DNA of 64,000 nucleotides, taken from assembly GCF_007991455.1 (NCBI RefSeq), contig NZ_BJYJ01000002.1, forward strand, positions 310,001-374,000. Reading direction: 5' to 3'. Under the pieces are notes generated by a model. The model was not told the DNA's origin. It made no database searches and saw only the letters and a program-made list of their open reading frames with translations. This document shows positions 1 through 8,938 of the stretch, piece by piece (the first letter of the stretch is position 1; each line of letters begins with the position of its first letter). This stretch comes from Chryseobacterium hagamense. Lineage in GTDB: Bacteria; Bacteroidota; Bacteroidia; Flavobacteriales; Weeksellaceae. A program made the translations under genes and the position numbers.

Positions 1-1889
1 ATCTGAGGAAACTGGCAGACTGGTCAAACGAAACAGGACTCGGGATCATCCAGATCCTTCCGATCAATGATACGACAGCCAATTATTCCTGGACGGATTC
101 TTATCCTTATGCTGCCGTTTCAGTGTATGCCCTGCATCCGCAGTATATTTCGCTGGAAAACCTGGATTTTAAGCTGCCGGAAAGCCTTTTGGAAGAATAC
201 CGGACGGAAAAAGCTGAGCTGAATGCGCTGGAGCTTATCGATTACGAAAAAATGATTTCCGGAAAATGGAAATACCTGAAAGCCGTTTTCCATCAGGATA
301 AAGAAAAGATCTATAAAGACCGGAATTTCAAAAAATTCATCAAAGACAACGAAAGCTGGCTGGTTCCTTATGCTGCTTTCTGCGTATTGAGGGATAAATA
401 CAGAACACCGAATTTCAACGAGTGGAAAACCCATAAAAAATATATCGCAGGGAAGGTATCTGTTTTCTTTACGGCAAAAAGTAAGGATTACGATGCTTCC
501 ATGCTGCATGCCTGGGTGCAGTACCAGCTTCATAAGCAATTGAAAGAGGCGATTGATTACACCCATGGTTTGGGAATTTCCGTAAAGGGGGATTTGCCGA
601 TCGGGATTTACAGGCATTCCGTAGAAGCCTGGACGGAACCCGAACTCTTCGGGATGGATTTTCAGGCCGGGGCACCGCCGGATCAGTTTACGGAACTCGG
701 GCAGAACTGGGAATTCCCGACGTACAATTGGGAAGCCATGAAAGCAGATGATTACCAGTGGTGGAAAAACAGGTTTAAGGCTCTGGAACAATATTTTGAT
801 GCCATGAGGATCGATCATATTCTTGGCTTTTTCAGGATCTGGAGAATGCCGGTTTCGGCTACCCAGGGAATTCTGGGCTATTTTTATCCTGCCGTTCCGG
901 TAACGCTGGACGAATTTAACGCACGCCATATTCCGTTCAGTTTCGACCGCTACTGCAAACCGTTTATCAATGATCAGATCCTGTGGAATTACTTTGGCGA
1001 AAATAAAGAAAAGGCTCTGGAATTTGTCAGCAATAATCATGACGGGACCTATTCCTTTAAAGAAGAATTCGATACCCAAAGGAAATTATCCGATTTCTTT
1101 AAAAGAAACCCGGGAAATCCGATCGGTGAACAGCTGATTTCGCTTTGTGCCAATGTTCTTTTTTTGGTGGAAGAGCGAAACGGGCAGGTGGTTTATCATC
1201 CGAGATTCAACGTATTCCATACTGATTCTTACCATCATCTGTCGGATTGGGAAAAGAAAGCAATCTATGATCTGTACAACGATTATTTCTTCAAAAGACA
1301 GGATCATCTGTGGAAGGAGAAAGCCATGGAGAAACTTCCCGTCATCCTGAATGCCACCAAAATGCTGATCTGCGGAGAAGATCTTGGCCTTGTGCCGGAC
1401 TGTGTTCCTGAAGTGATGGATGAACTGGCGATTGTTGCCTTAAAAGTCCAGCGGATGCCTTCCGACAACATTCCTTTCTATAATCCGAAAAATGCGGGAT
1501 ACCTGAATGTGGTGACGGCTTCTTCCCATGACAGTTCTACCTTAAGACAGTGGTGGAAGGAAAACCCTGACCTGACCCAGCAATATTTCAACCAGCAGCT
1601 GGGACAGTACGGGAAAGCCCCTGAAGAACTGGATACTCACCTGGCCGAAATCATCATGAAGCAGCATCTTTACAATAATGCCATGCTGGCTGTCTTTCCG
1701 ATCCAGGAATTCCTGGCCACCGATCAGCAACTGATGAATCCGAAAACGGATAACGAGCGGATTAACAACCCTGCTGTGTTTCCGCACTACTGGAGATACA
1801 GGATGCATCTTAATCTCGAAGAACTGAAAGAACAGTCCGATTTTAATGCGAAAATAGCTTATTGGGTGAAAGATAGCGGGAGATTGTAA
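1..1889 (+). CDS. malQ: 4-alpha-glucanotransferase (GH77), 5' truncated by window edge
   Basis: Transfers alpha-1,4-glucan segments between maltooligosaccharides in the cytoplasm. The frame is open from base 3, so the gene begins before the window; 628 residues are visible. The LPINDT motif near 60-77 is typical of the large DPE2-like MalQ branch, which usually carries N-terminal starch-binding modules; these would lie upstream. GH77 catalytic regions are present: RIDHILGFFRIW (about 808-843, nucleophile Asp), GEDLGLVPD (about 1376-1402, acid/base Glu) and SSHDSS (about 1521). An internal GTG at 123 is not the start, because conserved sequence continues upstream of it. A terminator follows, so it ends its transcript. 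The family call is firm; the exact substrate range is inferred. Confidence 0.93.
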   Translation, partial: LRKLADWSNETGLGIIQILPINDTTANYSWTDSYPYAAVSVYALHPQYISLENLDFKLPESLLEEYRTEKAELNALELIDYEKMISGKWKYLKAVFHQDKEKIYKDRNFKKFIKDNESWLVPYAAFCVLRDKYRTPNFNEWKTHKKYIAGKVSVFFTAKSKDYDASMLHAWVQYQLHKQLKEAIDYTHGLGISVKGDLPIGIYRHSVEAWTEPELFGMDFQAGAPPDQFTELGQNWEFPTYNWEAMKADDYQWWKNRFKALEQYFDAMRIDHILGFFRIWRMPVSATQGILGYFYPAVPVTLDEFNARHIPFSFDRYCKPFINDQILWNYFGENKEKALEFVSNNHDGTYSFKEEFDTQRKLSDFFKRNPGNPIGEQLISLCANVLFLVEERNGQVVYHPRFNVFHTDSYHHLSDWEKKAIYDLYNDYFFKRQDHLWKEKAMEKLPVILNATKMLICGEDLGLVPDCVPEVMDELAIVALKVQRMPSDNIPFYNPKNAGYLNVVTASSHDSSTLRQWWKENPDLTQQYFNQQLGQYGKAPEELDTHLAEIIMKQHLYNNAMLAVFPIQEFLATDQQLMNPKTDNERINNPAVFPHYWRYRMHLNLEELKEQSDFNAKIAYWVKDSGRL

Positions 1890-1926
1890 ATTTAATATTT
1901 GATTATCAAATAGTTAATAATAAATT

Positions 1927-1964
1927 AAAAGAAGTTTTATCATAAGATTTAACTTCTTTTTTTT
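1927..1964 (+). terminator. Rho-independent terminator of malQ
   Basis: A 10-bp perfect stem (aaaagaagtt at 1927-1936, aacttctttt at 1951-1960) with a 14-nt loop runs into a T tract. Confidence 0.75.
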
Positions 1965-2025
1965 ATTTACATCAAAAAGGTAGAATCAAGAATTCTGCTT
2001 TATTAACCAATTAACGACTTTAGAA

Positions 2026-3060
2026 ATGAAAAAAATATTGATCGGTTTTGCTTTGGGTATTGCGACATTGTCGTTTGCTCAACAGTACCCAAACGGAAGC
2101 TGGAATGATAATAATAACGGCTATTATGAAAATGACGGAGGATATTACAGCGATCAGGATGATCAGAATTATTTCCCTGATGATTATTATTACGATTATC
2201 CGCAGGACTATTATCCTCAGGATTATTACATGACCAATTATAATGATTACAGAAGCAGCATCATCAATATCGACTGGAACGTCTTCTTTGCCCAGAACAG
2301 GCTCAACCGCTGGCAGGTAGACCAGATCATGAGATTGAACAACCTGTATGTGAATTTCACTACCTGGAATAATTTCTACCGCTACAATCCGGACCGCTGG
2401 TATTATGACCGTTTCTATGCATTGCAGCGAATTATGGGACCGAGAGTATTTGTGGTTTTCCAGAACAATTACTACAGAGGATACAGCCCGGTAGTCTATT
2501 TCCAGAATTACAGAAGGACCCATTACGGAGCAATCTGCAGGCCGATGCCACGTTACCGGAATGTAAACATCAACATTTACAGGGTAGACCGGGCCAGGTT
2601 CCGAAGAGCAGATAACCCGACATTCAATATTGTAAGGGGAAATGACAGACCTAATAACGGTTTCAGAGGGGGAGTAAGGGAAGGCAACGGTGGATTCCGT
2701 AGCAAGAATGAAAACAGGAATCCGGTTTTCAGAAACGATAATCCGGGAATCCGCAATAATAGCGGCGGCTTCAGGGGAAGCAATGGCAGCGGAGGAATGA
2801 AGCCTGAAGGTACAAGAGAAAATGGCGGATTCCGTACGGAACGTGCCGAAAGAACTGAAAACAACGGCAATCGTGGCGATGGTTTCGGAGGAGGTGAGGT
2901 CCGAAGGGAAGAAGCTCCTCGAAGAGAAAATAATGGAGGAGGTTTCCGAAATGACGGTGGTTTCAGAAGAAGCGAAAGCCAGCCCCAGAGAGAGCAGAAC
3001 AGAGGAGGTGGGGAAAACAGAGGAAACGGTGGTTTCCGCAACGGATTTGCAAAAAATTAA
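2026..3060 (+). CDS. Secreted low-complexity protein, Tyr/Asp/Asn-rich then Arg/Gly-rich
   Basis: 344 residues with a clear signal peptide (MKKILIGFALGIATLSFAQ, cut after AQ). Residues about 20-75 are very rich in Tyr, Asp and Asn. The middle part (about 80-200) looks folded, with many aromatic residues. From about 200 to the end the chain is a disordered Gly/Arg/Asn/Glu tract with repeated GGFR and NNGGFR units. No enzyme motif is visible. The terminators before and after it make it a single-gene unit. The basic RG-rich tail could bind nucleic acid or polysaccharide, but that is speculation. I do not recognise a named family; related secreted proteins with a similar N-terminal pattern occur in Chryseobacterium. 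Confidence 0.8.
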   Translation: MKKILIGFALGIATLSFAQQYPNGSWNDNNNGYYENDGGYYSDQDDQNYFPDDYYYDYPQDYYPQDYYMTNYNDYRSSIINIDWNVFFAQNRLNRWQVDQIMRLNNLYVNFTTWNNFYRYNPDRWYYDRFYALQRIMGPRVFVVFQNNYYRGYSPVVYFQNYRRTHYGAICRPMPRYRNVNINIYRVDRARFRRADNPTFNIVRGNDRPNNGFRGGVREGNGGFRSKNENRNPVFRNDNPGIRNNSGGFRGSNGSGGMKPEGTRENGGFRTERAERTENNGNRGDGFGGGEVRREEAPRRENNGGGFRNDGGFRRSESQPQREQNRGGGENRGNGGFRNGFAKN

Positions 3061-3088
3061 TTTTCATATATTATATTTAAGTGGTGTG

Positions 3089-3122
3089 AGGGCAGATCTT
3101 AGGATCTGCTCTTTTTGTTTTT
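3089..3122 (+). terminator. Terminator after the RG-rich secreted protein
   Basis: Stem agggcagatc (3089-3098) with gatctgctct (3103-3112), one G-T wobble, 4-nt loop, followed by a T-rich tract. Confidence 0.8.
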
Positions 3123-3236
3123 TATGCTTAAATAATTAATATTTAAATTTAACATTTATTATGAATATTTGGTTTTAACTTTTAATTTAACAGATAATCA
3201 AAAAGATATAAAACAATTAATTAAAGATTTAAGAAT

Positions 3237-3698
3237 ATGAAAAAGTTAGTTTTAGCAATAGCGTTTATCGGAATGGGAAGTTTTGCAATGGCTCAGCAAA
3301 CCACTCCGACTCCTCAGGAGAGACAGGCAAAAAGAGCGGAGATGAAAGAAAAATTCCAGCAGAGAGAACAGGAACACCTGGCGCAGATGCAGAAGGATTT
3401 AAACCTGAACCAAAGCCAGGTCGATAAGATCAAAGCGCTTCAGGACAGGAAGAAGGCAGAAATGAAGTCTGAATTTGAGAAAAATAAAGGTGAAAGACAG
3501 GCAAAGATGGAACAGATGAAAGCCAAGAGGGCACAGATGGATGCGGAAATGAAGCAGATCCTTACGCCTCAGCAGTATGATAAATGGCAGGCTGACCGGA
3601 AAGCAAAAATGGAGCAGAGAAGAATGGCGATGAAAGAGAAAGGGATGAAAGGCCCGAGAATGCATAAGCCGATGAATACGGCTCCACAGGCAAACTAA
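3237..3698 (+). CDS. Periplasmic Spy/CpxP-like helical protein
   Basis: 153 residues with a signal peptide ending in FAMAQ (residues 1-20). The mature chain is almost entirely helical and highly charged (Lys, Glu, Gln, Met). It has two pieces that resemble the LTxxQ repeats of the Spy/CpxP family: LNLNQSQVDKI near residue 57 and LTPQQYDKW near residue 115. Spy/CpxP proteins act as periplasmic chaperones or stress sensors; the same role here is inferred from composition and motif only. Met- and Lys-rich segments could also bind metal. It stands alone between two terminators. Confidence 0.75.
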   Translation: MKKLVLAIAFIGMGSFAMAQQTTPTPQERQAKRAEMKEKFQQREQEHLAQMQKDLNLNQSQVDKIKALQDRKKAEMKSEFEKNKGERQAKMEQMKAKRAQMDAEMKQILTPQQYDKWQADRKAKMEQRRMAMKEKGMKGPRMHKPMNTAPQAN

Positions 3699-3731
3699 GT
3701 AGTTTATAATTTGTGTTTTTTTAATGTGTTT

Positions 3732-3759
3732 AAGAGCGGAAGGTAATTCCGCTCTTTTT
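3732..3759 (+). terminator. Terminator after Spy-like gene
   Basis: Perfect 9-bp stem aagagcgga (3732-3740) / tccgctctt (3748-3756), 7-nt loop, then T residues. Confidence 0.85.
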
Positions 3760-3779
3760 ATTAATTTTAGCTAAAACTT

Positions 3780-3809
3780 TTGATTTCGGGGTTTTATTCC
3801 CTAATTTTG
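3780..3809 (+). promoter_or_regulatory. Bacteroidota-type promoter of ferritin
   Basis: TTG at 3780-3782 and TAATTTTG (TAnnTTTG) at 3802-3809, 19 bp apart, fit the Bacteroidota sigma consensus. The predicted start of transcription, about 3816, leaves a short leader before ATG 3828 and argues against an upstream TTG start at 3780. Confidence 0.6.
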
Positions 3810-3827
3810 GACGTAAATTTACGACTT

Positions 3828-4337
3828 ATGGTAAGCGAAAAAATTGCAGGATTGATCAATGAACAGATCGCCCACGAACAGTATGCGGCACAATATTATC
3901 TTTCGATGTCGGCATGGTTTTCCGCAAAAGATCTTGACGGAATTGCCAATTATTTCAGGGTACAGAGTAAAGAGGAGCTGATGCATGCGGATAAGATGTT
4001 CGACTATTTAAATGACGTAGGCGGACAAATCATTATCGGTGAAATCCCAAAACCTCCGCATGAATTTGCCAATGCCATCGACATCTTTGAAAAAGCATTA
4101 GCCCACGAAAAAGTGGTGACCAGAAGTATTTTTAATATTGTAAAAAATGCCAACGACGAAGGCGATTTTGCCACAACTTCTTTCCTGCAGTGGTTCATTA
4201 ACGAGCAGGTGGAAGAGGAAGCCAGTGCTTCGCAATTGGTAACCAAGATCAAAATGGTAAGCGATAATCCTTCCGCATTGTATCTTTTCGATCAGGAACT
4301 CGCCCAGCGGGTTTTCACTCCTGATGCGACAGCTTAG
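3828..4337 (+). CDS. ftnA: Non-haem bacterial ferritin
   Basis: Cytoplasmic iron storage: oxidises Fe(II) and stores it as a mineral in a 24-subunit shell. 169 residues, the usual FtnA length. Ferroxidase residues fall at the positions known from E. coli FtnA: E17 and Y24 in helix A, E50 and H53 in the KEELMH segment. I take ATG 3828 because MVSEKIAGLINEQ is the normal family N-terminus and the predicted promoter lies just upstream. A strong hairpin separates it from the convergent gene downstream. Identification is firm. Confidence 0.95.
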   Translation: MVSEKIAGLINEQIAHEQYAAQYYLSMSAWFSAKDLDGIANYFRVQSKEELMHADKMFDYLNDVGGQIIIGEIPKPPHEFANAIDIFEKALAHEKVVTRSIFNIVKNANDEGDFATTSFLQWFINEQVEEEASASQLVTKIKMVSDNPSALYLFDQELAQRVFTPDATA

Positions 4338-4360
4338 TTTAAATTGGTTTTATTATAACA

Positions 4361-4393
4361 GTTTCCGGCGGCACCAAAGGTGCCGCCGGAAAC
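4361..4393. terminator. 15-bp perfect hairpin between convergent genes
   Basis: gtttccggcggcacc (4361-4375) pairs perfectly with 4379-4393 around an AAA loop. It is GC-rich and usable from both strands, but a T tract is weak on both sides, so it may act as a transcript-end stabiliser as much as a classical terminator. Confidence 0.65.
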
Positions 4394-4407
4394 TTATGCC
4401 TGCTTCT

Positions 4408-4857
4408 TTAAAAATAATTATTCCAGAACCATCCCGAAGAAGGAATGGTTTTGAGTTTTTGCCTGACCGACGGATCGGAATCTACCTGTTTTTTCAGTTC
4501 TTCAGGATCGGTATCTTTTATAATAGGAACGGAAATGTAAAGCCGGTTGATATGCGGGTTGCTTTTTAGATAAACCACCAGGAAATTTTTTCCTGTGAAA
4601 GCCTGTGCTTCATAAAAATGTAAGGGATTAATACCCGTCTCCGATGAATAGGTTTTCCCTCCGGTCTGAAAAGTATAGATAAAATCATACCCCGTTCCTC
4701 TTCCATAAGGTTTTACTTCATGGATTTTGCCTGTTGCATACAGCCCCTCCGCTTCGTAAGAGGTCTTGTATTTATTTATGAACAGATAGTGATAAATCAA
4801 AAGTCCGGTAATTAAAGCGGCTGACAGGTAATTGGTATACTTTTTAAAAGGAGCCAT
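4408..4857 (-). CDS. Small membrane-anchored protein, DUF3592-like
   Basis: 149 residues with one N-terminal membrane segment (about residues 10-29) and a soluble part with the pattern ATGKI...YDFIYTFQTGGKTYSS, which resembles DUF3592-type beta domains. The start lies 5 bp after the stop of the helicase-nuclease gene, so it is probably the second gene of that transcript. No catalytic residues are apparent. The family assignment is tentative, and a link to DNA repair is suggested only by position. Confidence 0.7.
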   Translation of the reverse strand: MAPFKKYTNYLSAALITGLLIYHYLFINKYKTSYEAEGLYATGKIHEVKPYGRGTGYDFIYTFQTGGKTYSSETGINPLHFYEAQAFTGKNFLVVYLKSNPHINRLYISVPIIKDTDPEELKKQVDSDPSVRQKLKTIPSSGWFWNNYF

Positions 4858-4862
4858 TACGG

Positions 4863-7800
4863 TTACAGATAAATCAGCTGGGTTTTCAGAACGTTCCTCC
4901 CCAGCTTTTCCAGGATGTTTTTATAATTTTCAATCTGCCTTTCATCCTTGGCAGATGGGTCACCGGTTTTAAAATCGACAATGATATAACCTTCGTGGTT
5001 CCTGAGGATACGGTCGGGACGGTACACGCGGCTTTCCCCGTTTTCCGTAATCATGATGTCTTTTTCATTGATGACTTCCCATTGTTCATCGAAGAATTCG
5101 GCGTTATCGCGGACAATCGTTTCCAGGCTGCTGTGGATTTCTTTGCTTTCTTCAATGGTAATGTGTCCTTCCAGCACATAACATCCCAGGACTTTGCGGA
5201 TGTCTTTTGCTGTGTTGATCTGTGACAGCAATTCATGGACAAAAAGGCCGATCCTCACTTTTTCCACCCGCACCTGGTAGTTCTTTGAAGGAGTGGCAAT
5301 CCTGATCGAAGTATTTTTTTCGCTGACGTTCTTTAAAGCCGGAATGTCTTTGGTCTCAAAATGAGAGGTTTTATCTTTCGAATACTTTTTCAGCATTGCA
5401 TGATGGGTTTCATAGATATCGAACTCATCAAGGCCTTCAGGATTCTTAGACTGTAGGAATTCCAGCAGTTCCAGATTGTTTGACGTCTTGTTGGCTTTCT
5501 GAACATAAAAAAACAGCTGCTCTACAGGACGTGTGGTTGCCACATACTGCAGGCAAAGCCGGTCCACCATATTTTTATAAGCATTCTGTTTGTTGAAAAT
5601 TTCAATCTCTTCGTCGTATACTTCAAGATTTTTACTGAACTGGTTAATATTCACGGATCTTAGAGCGCTGTCGGTAGCCGTTTCAAACCAATTGGTAAAT
5701 TCCGCATCCCGGTTTTTATTCATCATCGGGATAAAGACAACCGGAAACTCCAGTCCTTTTGCCTTATGGATGGTCATGATCTGAATGGCATCAATATTCT
5801 CAGAAGCCTGTATCGTGTAGGTAGAAGCCTCCTCATCCCAGTACTTCAGGAATTCCTTGATGCTGGCACCGGAATTCTGGGTAAAGTTGAAAAGCATTTC
5901 CAGGAAGTTCAGCAGGAAGTCGGTTTCTTTATGCCCCACTGAAAATTCATTGATGTAGTATTCGATAAAGTTATACAGATTGAACCTCGGAAAATTATCC
6001 TGCCTTACCTTTACCGAATAATTCTCCCGGATAAACTGCAGGACTTCCTCATGGCCCTCAATCTCCAGGATTTTTTTCATTTCCAGCGTGAAATCCTTCA
6101 TGTGAATCCTTCCCAGCTTATTGAGGTAGTACATCATCATAATCAGATTCGGCTTATTCTTGGGGTTGGTTTCCCATCTCAGGAATTCGACCACTGCCTT
6201 TAAGGTATTGGAAAGTTCCAGGGTCAGGCCTTTGTCGGAGATCGTTTTGATATTGGTTTCTTCCCCACGGTAAACGACTTTTAGATTTCCCAGTTTCTGC
6301 GAATAGCTGAAAATATCAAAATTGCCGCGGCAGAGAATCGTAATGTCGGAAAACCGGAAGCCGTTATCCAATATTTCCTGAATGTCTTTCCGCATTCTTT
6401 CGGAAGTATCGGTATAGAAATCTTCATTTGTGAGATTTTCAATAAGGTTGACCTTCACCCGGCCATCCATTGAAGATTTCGGGTTCTGCTCGCCGTCGGT
6501 TCCGAAAATGTTTTTATGTTCCTCCGTCAGGTATTCCGAATGGTATTTGTAAAGTTCATTATTAAACCGGACAATATTTTTAGCGCTCCGCCAGTTGTCC
6601 TTCAGGACCAGCAGATCGGCCTGTTTTGGCGTTCTTTCCTTTTTGTTGATGATATCCAGCATCAGCTTGCTCTCGCCGCCCCGGAACCGGTAGATGCTCT
6701 GCTTAGGATCACCAACCAGCGTGAAAGAGGTATTTTCCGTAGAAATGGAATGGTCCCTCAAAGGAAGGAAATTCTGCCACTGCAGTTCTGAAGTATCCTG
6801 AAATTCATCAAAGAAATAATGCTGGAACTGTGAACCTACTTTCTCGTAAATAAATGCCGAAGGTTCATTTTTAAGATTTTCATTGATGAGAATATTGAAT
6901 TTTGAAAGTAAGACGAGGTCATTCTCTTCCTCTATTTTTTTTAATTCATCCTGAATGTCTTTGTTTACTTTCAGAGGAAGCAGGGCTGATAAAATCTTCT
7001 CCTTTTTCTGGGTTTCAATATAGAGACGAATCAGTTGCATCCGGTTTTCCAGCAGCTGGTCCAGTACTTCAAAGATCTCCGGTTCCTTTCCTTTGGATTT
7101 CGAGGATGCTCCTTTCCGGTAATTATTTACCACCGATTCTTCGGCGGTAGTCGGAAAAGGAAAGCCTGGTCTTTTTTGCTGATAGAAATCCTGCACCTTC
7201 ATGAAAAATCCTCCGATCCCGTTTTTTCCCTGTGCGAAATCTTCGACTTCAATATTTCTGGATCTGAACAGTTCAATGGATTTCGCAGCAAGTTCGGCAG
7301 CCTGTTTTTTATTGAATACAATTTCTTTACGAAGCGTATTTTTTATGTTTTCATAATTCTCCGTATCAAAATCCTTGTTATTTTTCAGATGTTCGTAGTG
7401 GATGTCCTTTACAAACTCTTTCGCCGATCCGTACAGGCTCTTATTTAAATTGATCCTTTCATTATTTTCAAGGCTGTAATCCACATAATCCATAAAAGAA
7501 TTGGAGATCACCTCATTTTCCCCGATCTGGTCGAGCATTTTATCAACGGCTTCGATCAGGTAAGGCTCCGCTTCGATCTCAAGGTTGAAATTCTTGGCCA
7601 GTCCCAATTCATAGGAAAAGCTCCTGACCAACCGCGAATTGAAACGGTCAATCGTTCCGATATTCAGAGTAGAATAGTTGTGGAGCACATAATCCAGCAT
7701 TTTTTTTGCCCTCTGATGAAGATCATCAATGGTTATTTTTATGCCTTCTTCTTCAAAAGCTTTCTGGATGTTTTTTAAATCCCCGTTTTCTGCAAAATTA

Positions 7801-8003
7801 CCGGCAGAGAAATTCCCGAGCCAGGTCAGGATTCTTTCCTTCATCTCATTGGCTGCCTTGTTGGTGAAAGTCAATGCCAGAATATTCCTGATCGACTGCT
7901 GCTGATTGGGGTACCGGAGGCAGATCATCAGGAGCCTCTGAACCAAGGCATAGGTTTTTCCGGAACCTGCCGAAGCATTAATTACCGTATATGAATTTTG
8001 CAT
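4863..8003 (-). CDS. UvrD/RecB/AddA-like helicase-nuclease
   Basis: 1046-residue superfamily 1A helicase fused to a RecB-type nuclease, expected to process double-strand DNA ends for recombination repair. Motif I is NASAGSGKT (about residues 9-17), Walker B DEFQDTS (about 400), motif III GDPKQSIYRFRGG (about 434) and motif V/VI region TIHKAKGLEFPVVF (about 748). Near the C-terminus GLFVHELL and YRPDRI...IVDFKTG (about 1000) give the PD-(D/E)XK nuclease. In this group the usual partner is an AddB-like exonuclease; none is visible here. ATG at 8003 is immediately followed by the helicase N-terminus. The family is firm; RecB versus AddA naming is open. Confidence 0.9.
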   Translation of the reverse strand: MQNSYTVINASAGSGKTYALVQRLLMICLRYPNQQQSIRNILALTFTNKAANEMKERILTWLGNFSAGNFAENGDLKNIQKAFEEEGIKITIDDLHQRAKKMLDYVLHNYSTLNIGTIDRFNSRLVRSFSYELGLAKNFNLEIEAEPYLIEAVDKMLDQIGENEVISNSFMDYVDYSLENNERINLNKSLYGSAKEFVKDIHYEHLKNNKDFDTENYENIKNTLRKEIVFNKKQAAELAAKSIELFRSRNIEVEDFAQGKNGIGGFFMKVQDFYQQKRPGFPFPTTAEESVVNNYRKGASSKSKGKEPEIFEVLDQLLENRMQLIRLYIETQKKEKILSALLPLKVNKDIQDELKKIEEENDLVLLSKFNILINENLKNEPSAFIYEKVGSQFQHYFFDEFQDTSELQWQNFLPLRDHSISTENTSFTLVGDPKQSIYRFRGGESKLMLDIINKKERTPKQADLLVLKDNWRSAKNIVRFNNELYKYHSEYLTEEHKNIFGTDGEQNPKSSMDGRVKVNLIENLTNEDFYTDTSERMRKDIQEILDNGFRFSDITILCRGNFDIFSYSQKLGNLKVVYRGEETNIKTISDKGLTLELSNTLKAVVEFLRWETNPKNKPNLIMMMYYLNKLGRIHMKDFTLEMKKILEIEGHEEVLQFIRENYSVKVRQDNFPRFNLYNFIEYYINEFSVGHKETDFLLNFLEMLFNFTQNSGASIKEFLKYWDEEASTYTIQASENIDAIQIMTIHKAKGLEFPVVFIPMMNKNRDAEFTNWFETATDSALRSVNINQFSKNLEVYDEEIEIFNKQNAYKNMVDRLCLQYVATTRPVEQLFFYVQKANKTSNNLELLEFLQSKNPEGLDEFDIYETHHAMLKKYSKDKTSHFETKDIPALKNVSEKNTSIRIATPSKNYQVRVEKVRIGLFVHELLSQINTAKDIRKVLGCYVLEGHITIEESKEIHSSLETIVRDNAEFFDEQWEVINEKDIMITENGESRVYRPDRILRNHEGYIIVDFKTGDPSAKDERQIENYKNILEKLGRNVLKTQLIYL

Positions 8004-8158
8004 AAACTAGTGGAATTCAAACTGCAAGTTAGCTAATTTTCAGATCAAATTTTAACAATTTTACATCTGTATTTAACAGTTTTAAATATAAAATTCTAAA
8101 AGAAATGCCAAAACGCGTTAACTGTGGTTAAACTTATGGTTTAGTCTGAAAATAACTT

Positions 8159-8166
8159 TAGTTTTG
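8159..8166 (+). promoter_or_regulatory. Candidate -7 element for the tandem regulatory-domain genes
   Basis: TAGTTTTG matches TAnnTTTG about 20 bp before the GTG start at 8186. No convincing -33 TTG was found. Confidence 0.4.
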
Positions 8167-8185
8167 TTCAATAAAAAAACTGTCC

Positions 8186-8932
8186 GTGAAAATTAAACTA
8201 TTCTTTATTTTATTTACTGTTTTTTTCATTAACCTCAGTGCCCAGGAGTATATCTTCGGGAAAATTACTTCTGAAGATAACAATGAACTGCCCGATGTTA
8301 CGGTGATCAACATCAGAACGGATGAAAGGGTTTTAAGCAACCGGGACGGCCATTTTATGATTTCCGGCAGGGCAGGGGATGAGCTTCGTCTGGTAAAGAC
8401 CGGCTATGAAAGGATTAATAAGAAAGTCACCCGGGAAAATATCAGTTCGTCCATCAATATTACGCTGATCAGGGCAGCAGAGCTGATCGCTGAAGTGGAA
8501 ATTAAGAAAAATCTGACGGGCGACCTTAAAATCGATTCCAAAAACCTGAATGCTCCTAGAAAAGTAGAAAAGCTGAAAAGCGACCTGGCAGTTTACATGT
8601 CTCAGAAATCCGATCCAAGGATTATGGCGGCAAGGCCGGGAGAATTTGTTCAGCCGAAAGGTCAGGGCTTTGCCATCGGTAAAGTGAAAGACAAATGGGA
8701 CGATCTGGATTTAGCCAATTACCTGATTTACGCTTTGGGCGAAAAGTATTTTACCGATCTGAAAATTGATAAGACCTTTATCCAGCATTTCATCTACTAT
8801 GTTCTGGCCGGTGGTTTTGAGCGGAGAAATATCCTGAAATACGGTTTCTGCAGCGATGCCGACCTCATGAGGTTTCAGCGCGCCGTATTGGTAAGGATTT
8901 CATCATACCGGGCACCGCAAACCCAAAAATAA
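8186..8932 (+). CDS. Secreted carboxypeptidase-regulatory-like domain protein, copy 1
   Basis: 248 residues with a signal peptide (cut near INLSAQ). Residues about 22-95 form a carboxypeptidase D regulatory-like beta-sandwich: IFGKITSEDNNELPDVTVINI...GHFMISGRAGDEL. The C-terminal 150 residues are a helical domain of unknown function. GTG at 8186 is chosen because the signal peptide begins there directly. The downstream gene 6 bp later is a paralogue with the same architecture. In Bacteroidota such domains often sit at the front of TonB-dependent receptors, but no receptor barrel is present, so a free periplasmic or outer-membrane-associated role is likely. Confidence 0.75.
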   Translation: MKIKLFFILFTVFFINLSAQEYIFGKITSEDNNELPDVTVINIRTDERVLSNRDGHFMISGRAGDELRLVKTGYERINKKVTRENISSSINITLIRAAELIAEVEIKKNLTGDLKIDSKNLNAPRKVEKLKSDLAVYMSQKSDPRIMAARPGEFVQPKGQGFAIGKVKDKWDDLDLANYLIYALGEKYFTDLKIDKTFIQHFIYYVLAGGFERRNILKYGFCSDADLMRFQRAVLVRISSYRAPQTQK

Positions 8933-8938
8933 GTTCTG

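Noticed and set aside
120..1079. 319-residue minus-strand ORF opposite malQ
   Set aside because: Lies entirely within malQ on the other strand; composition is that of an antisense frame.
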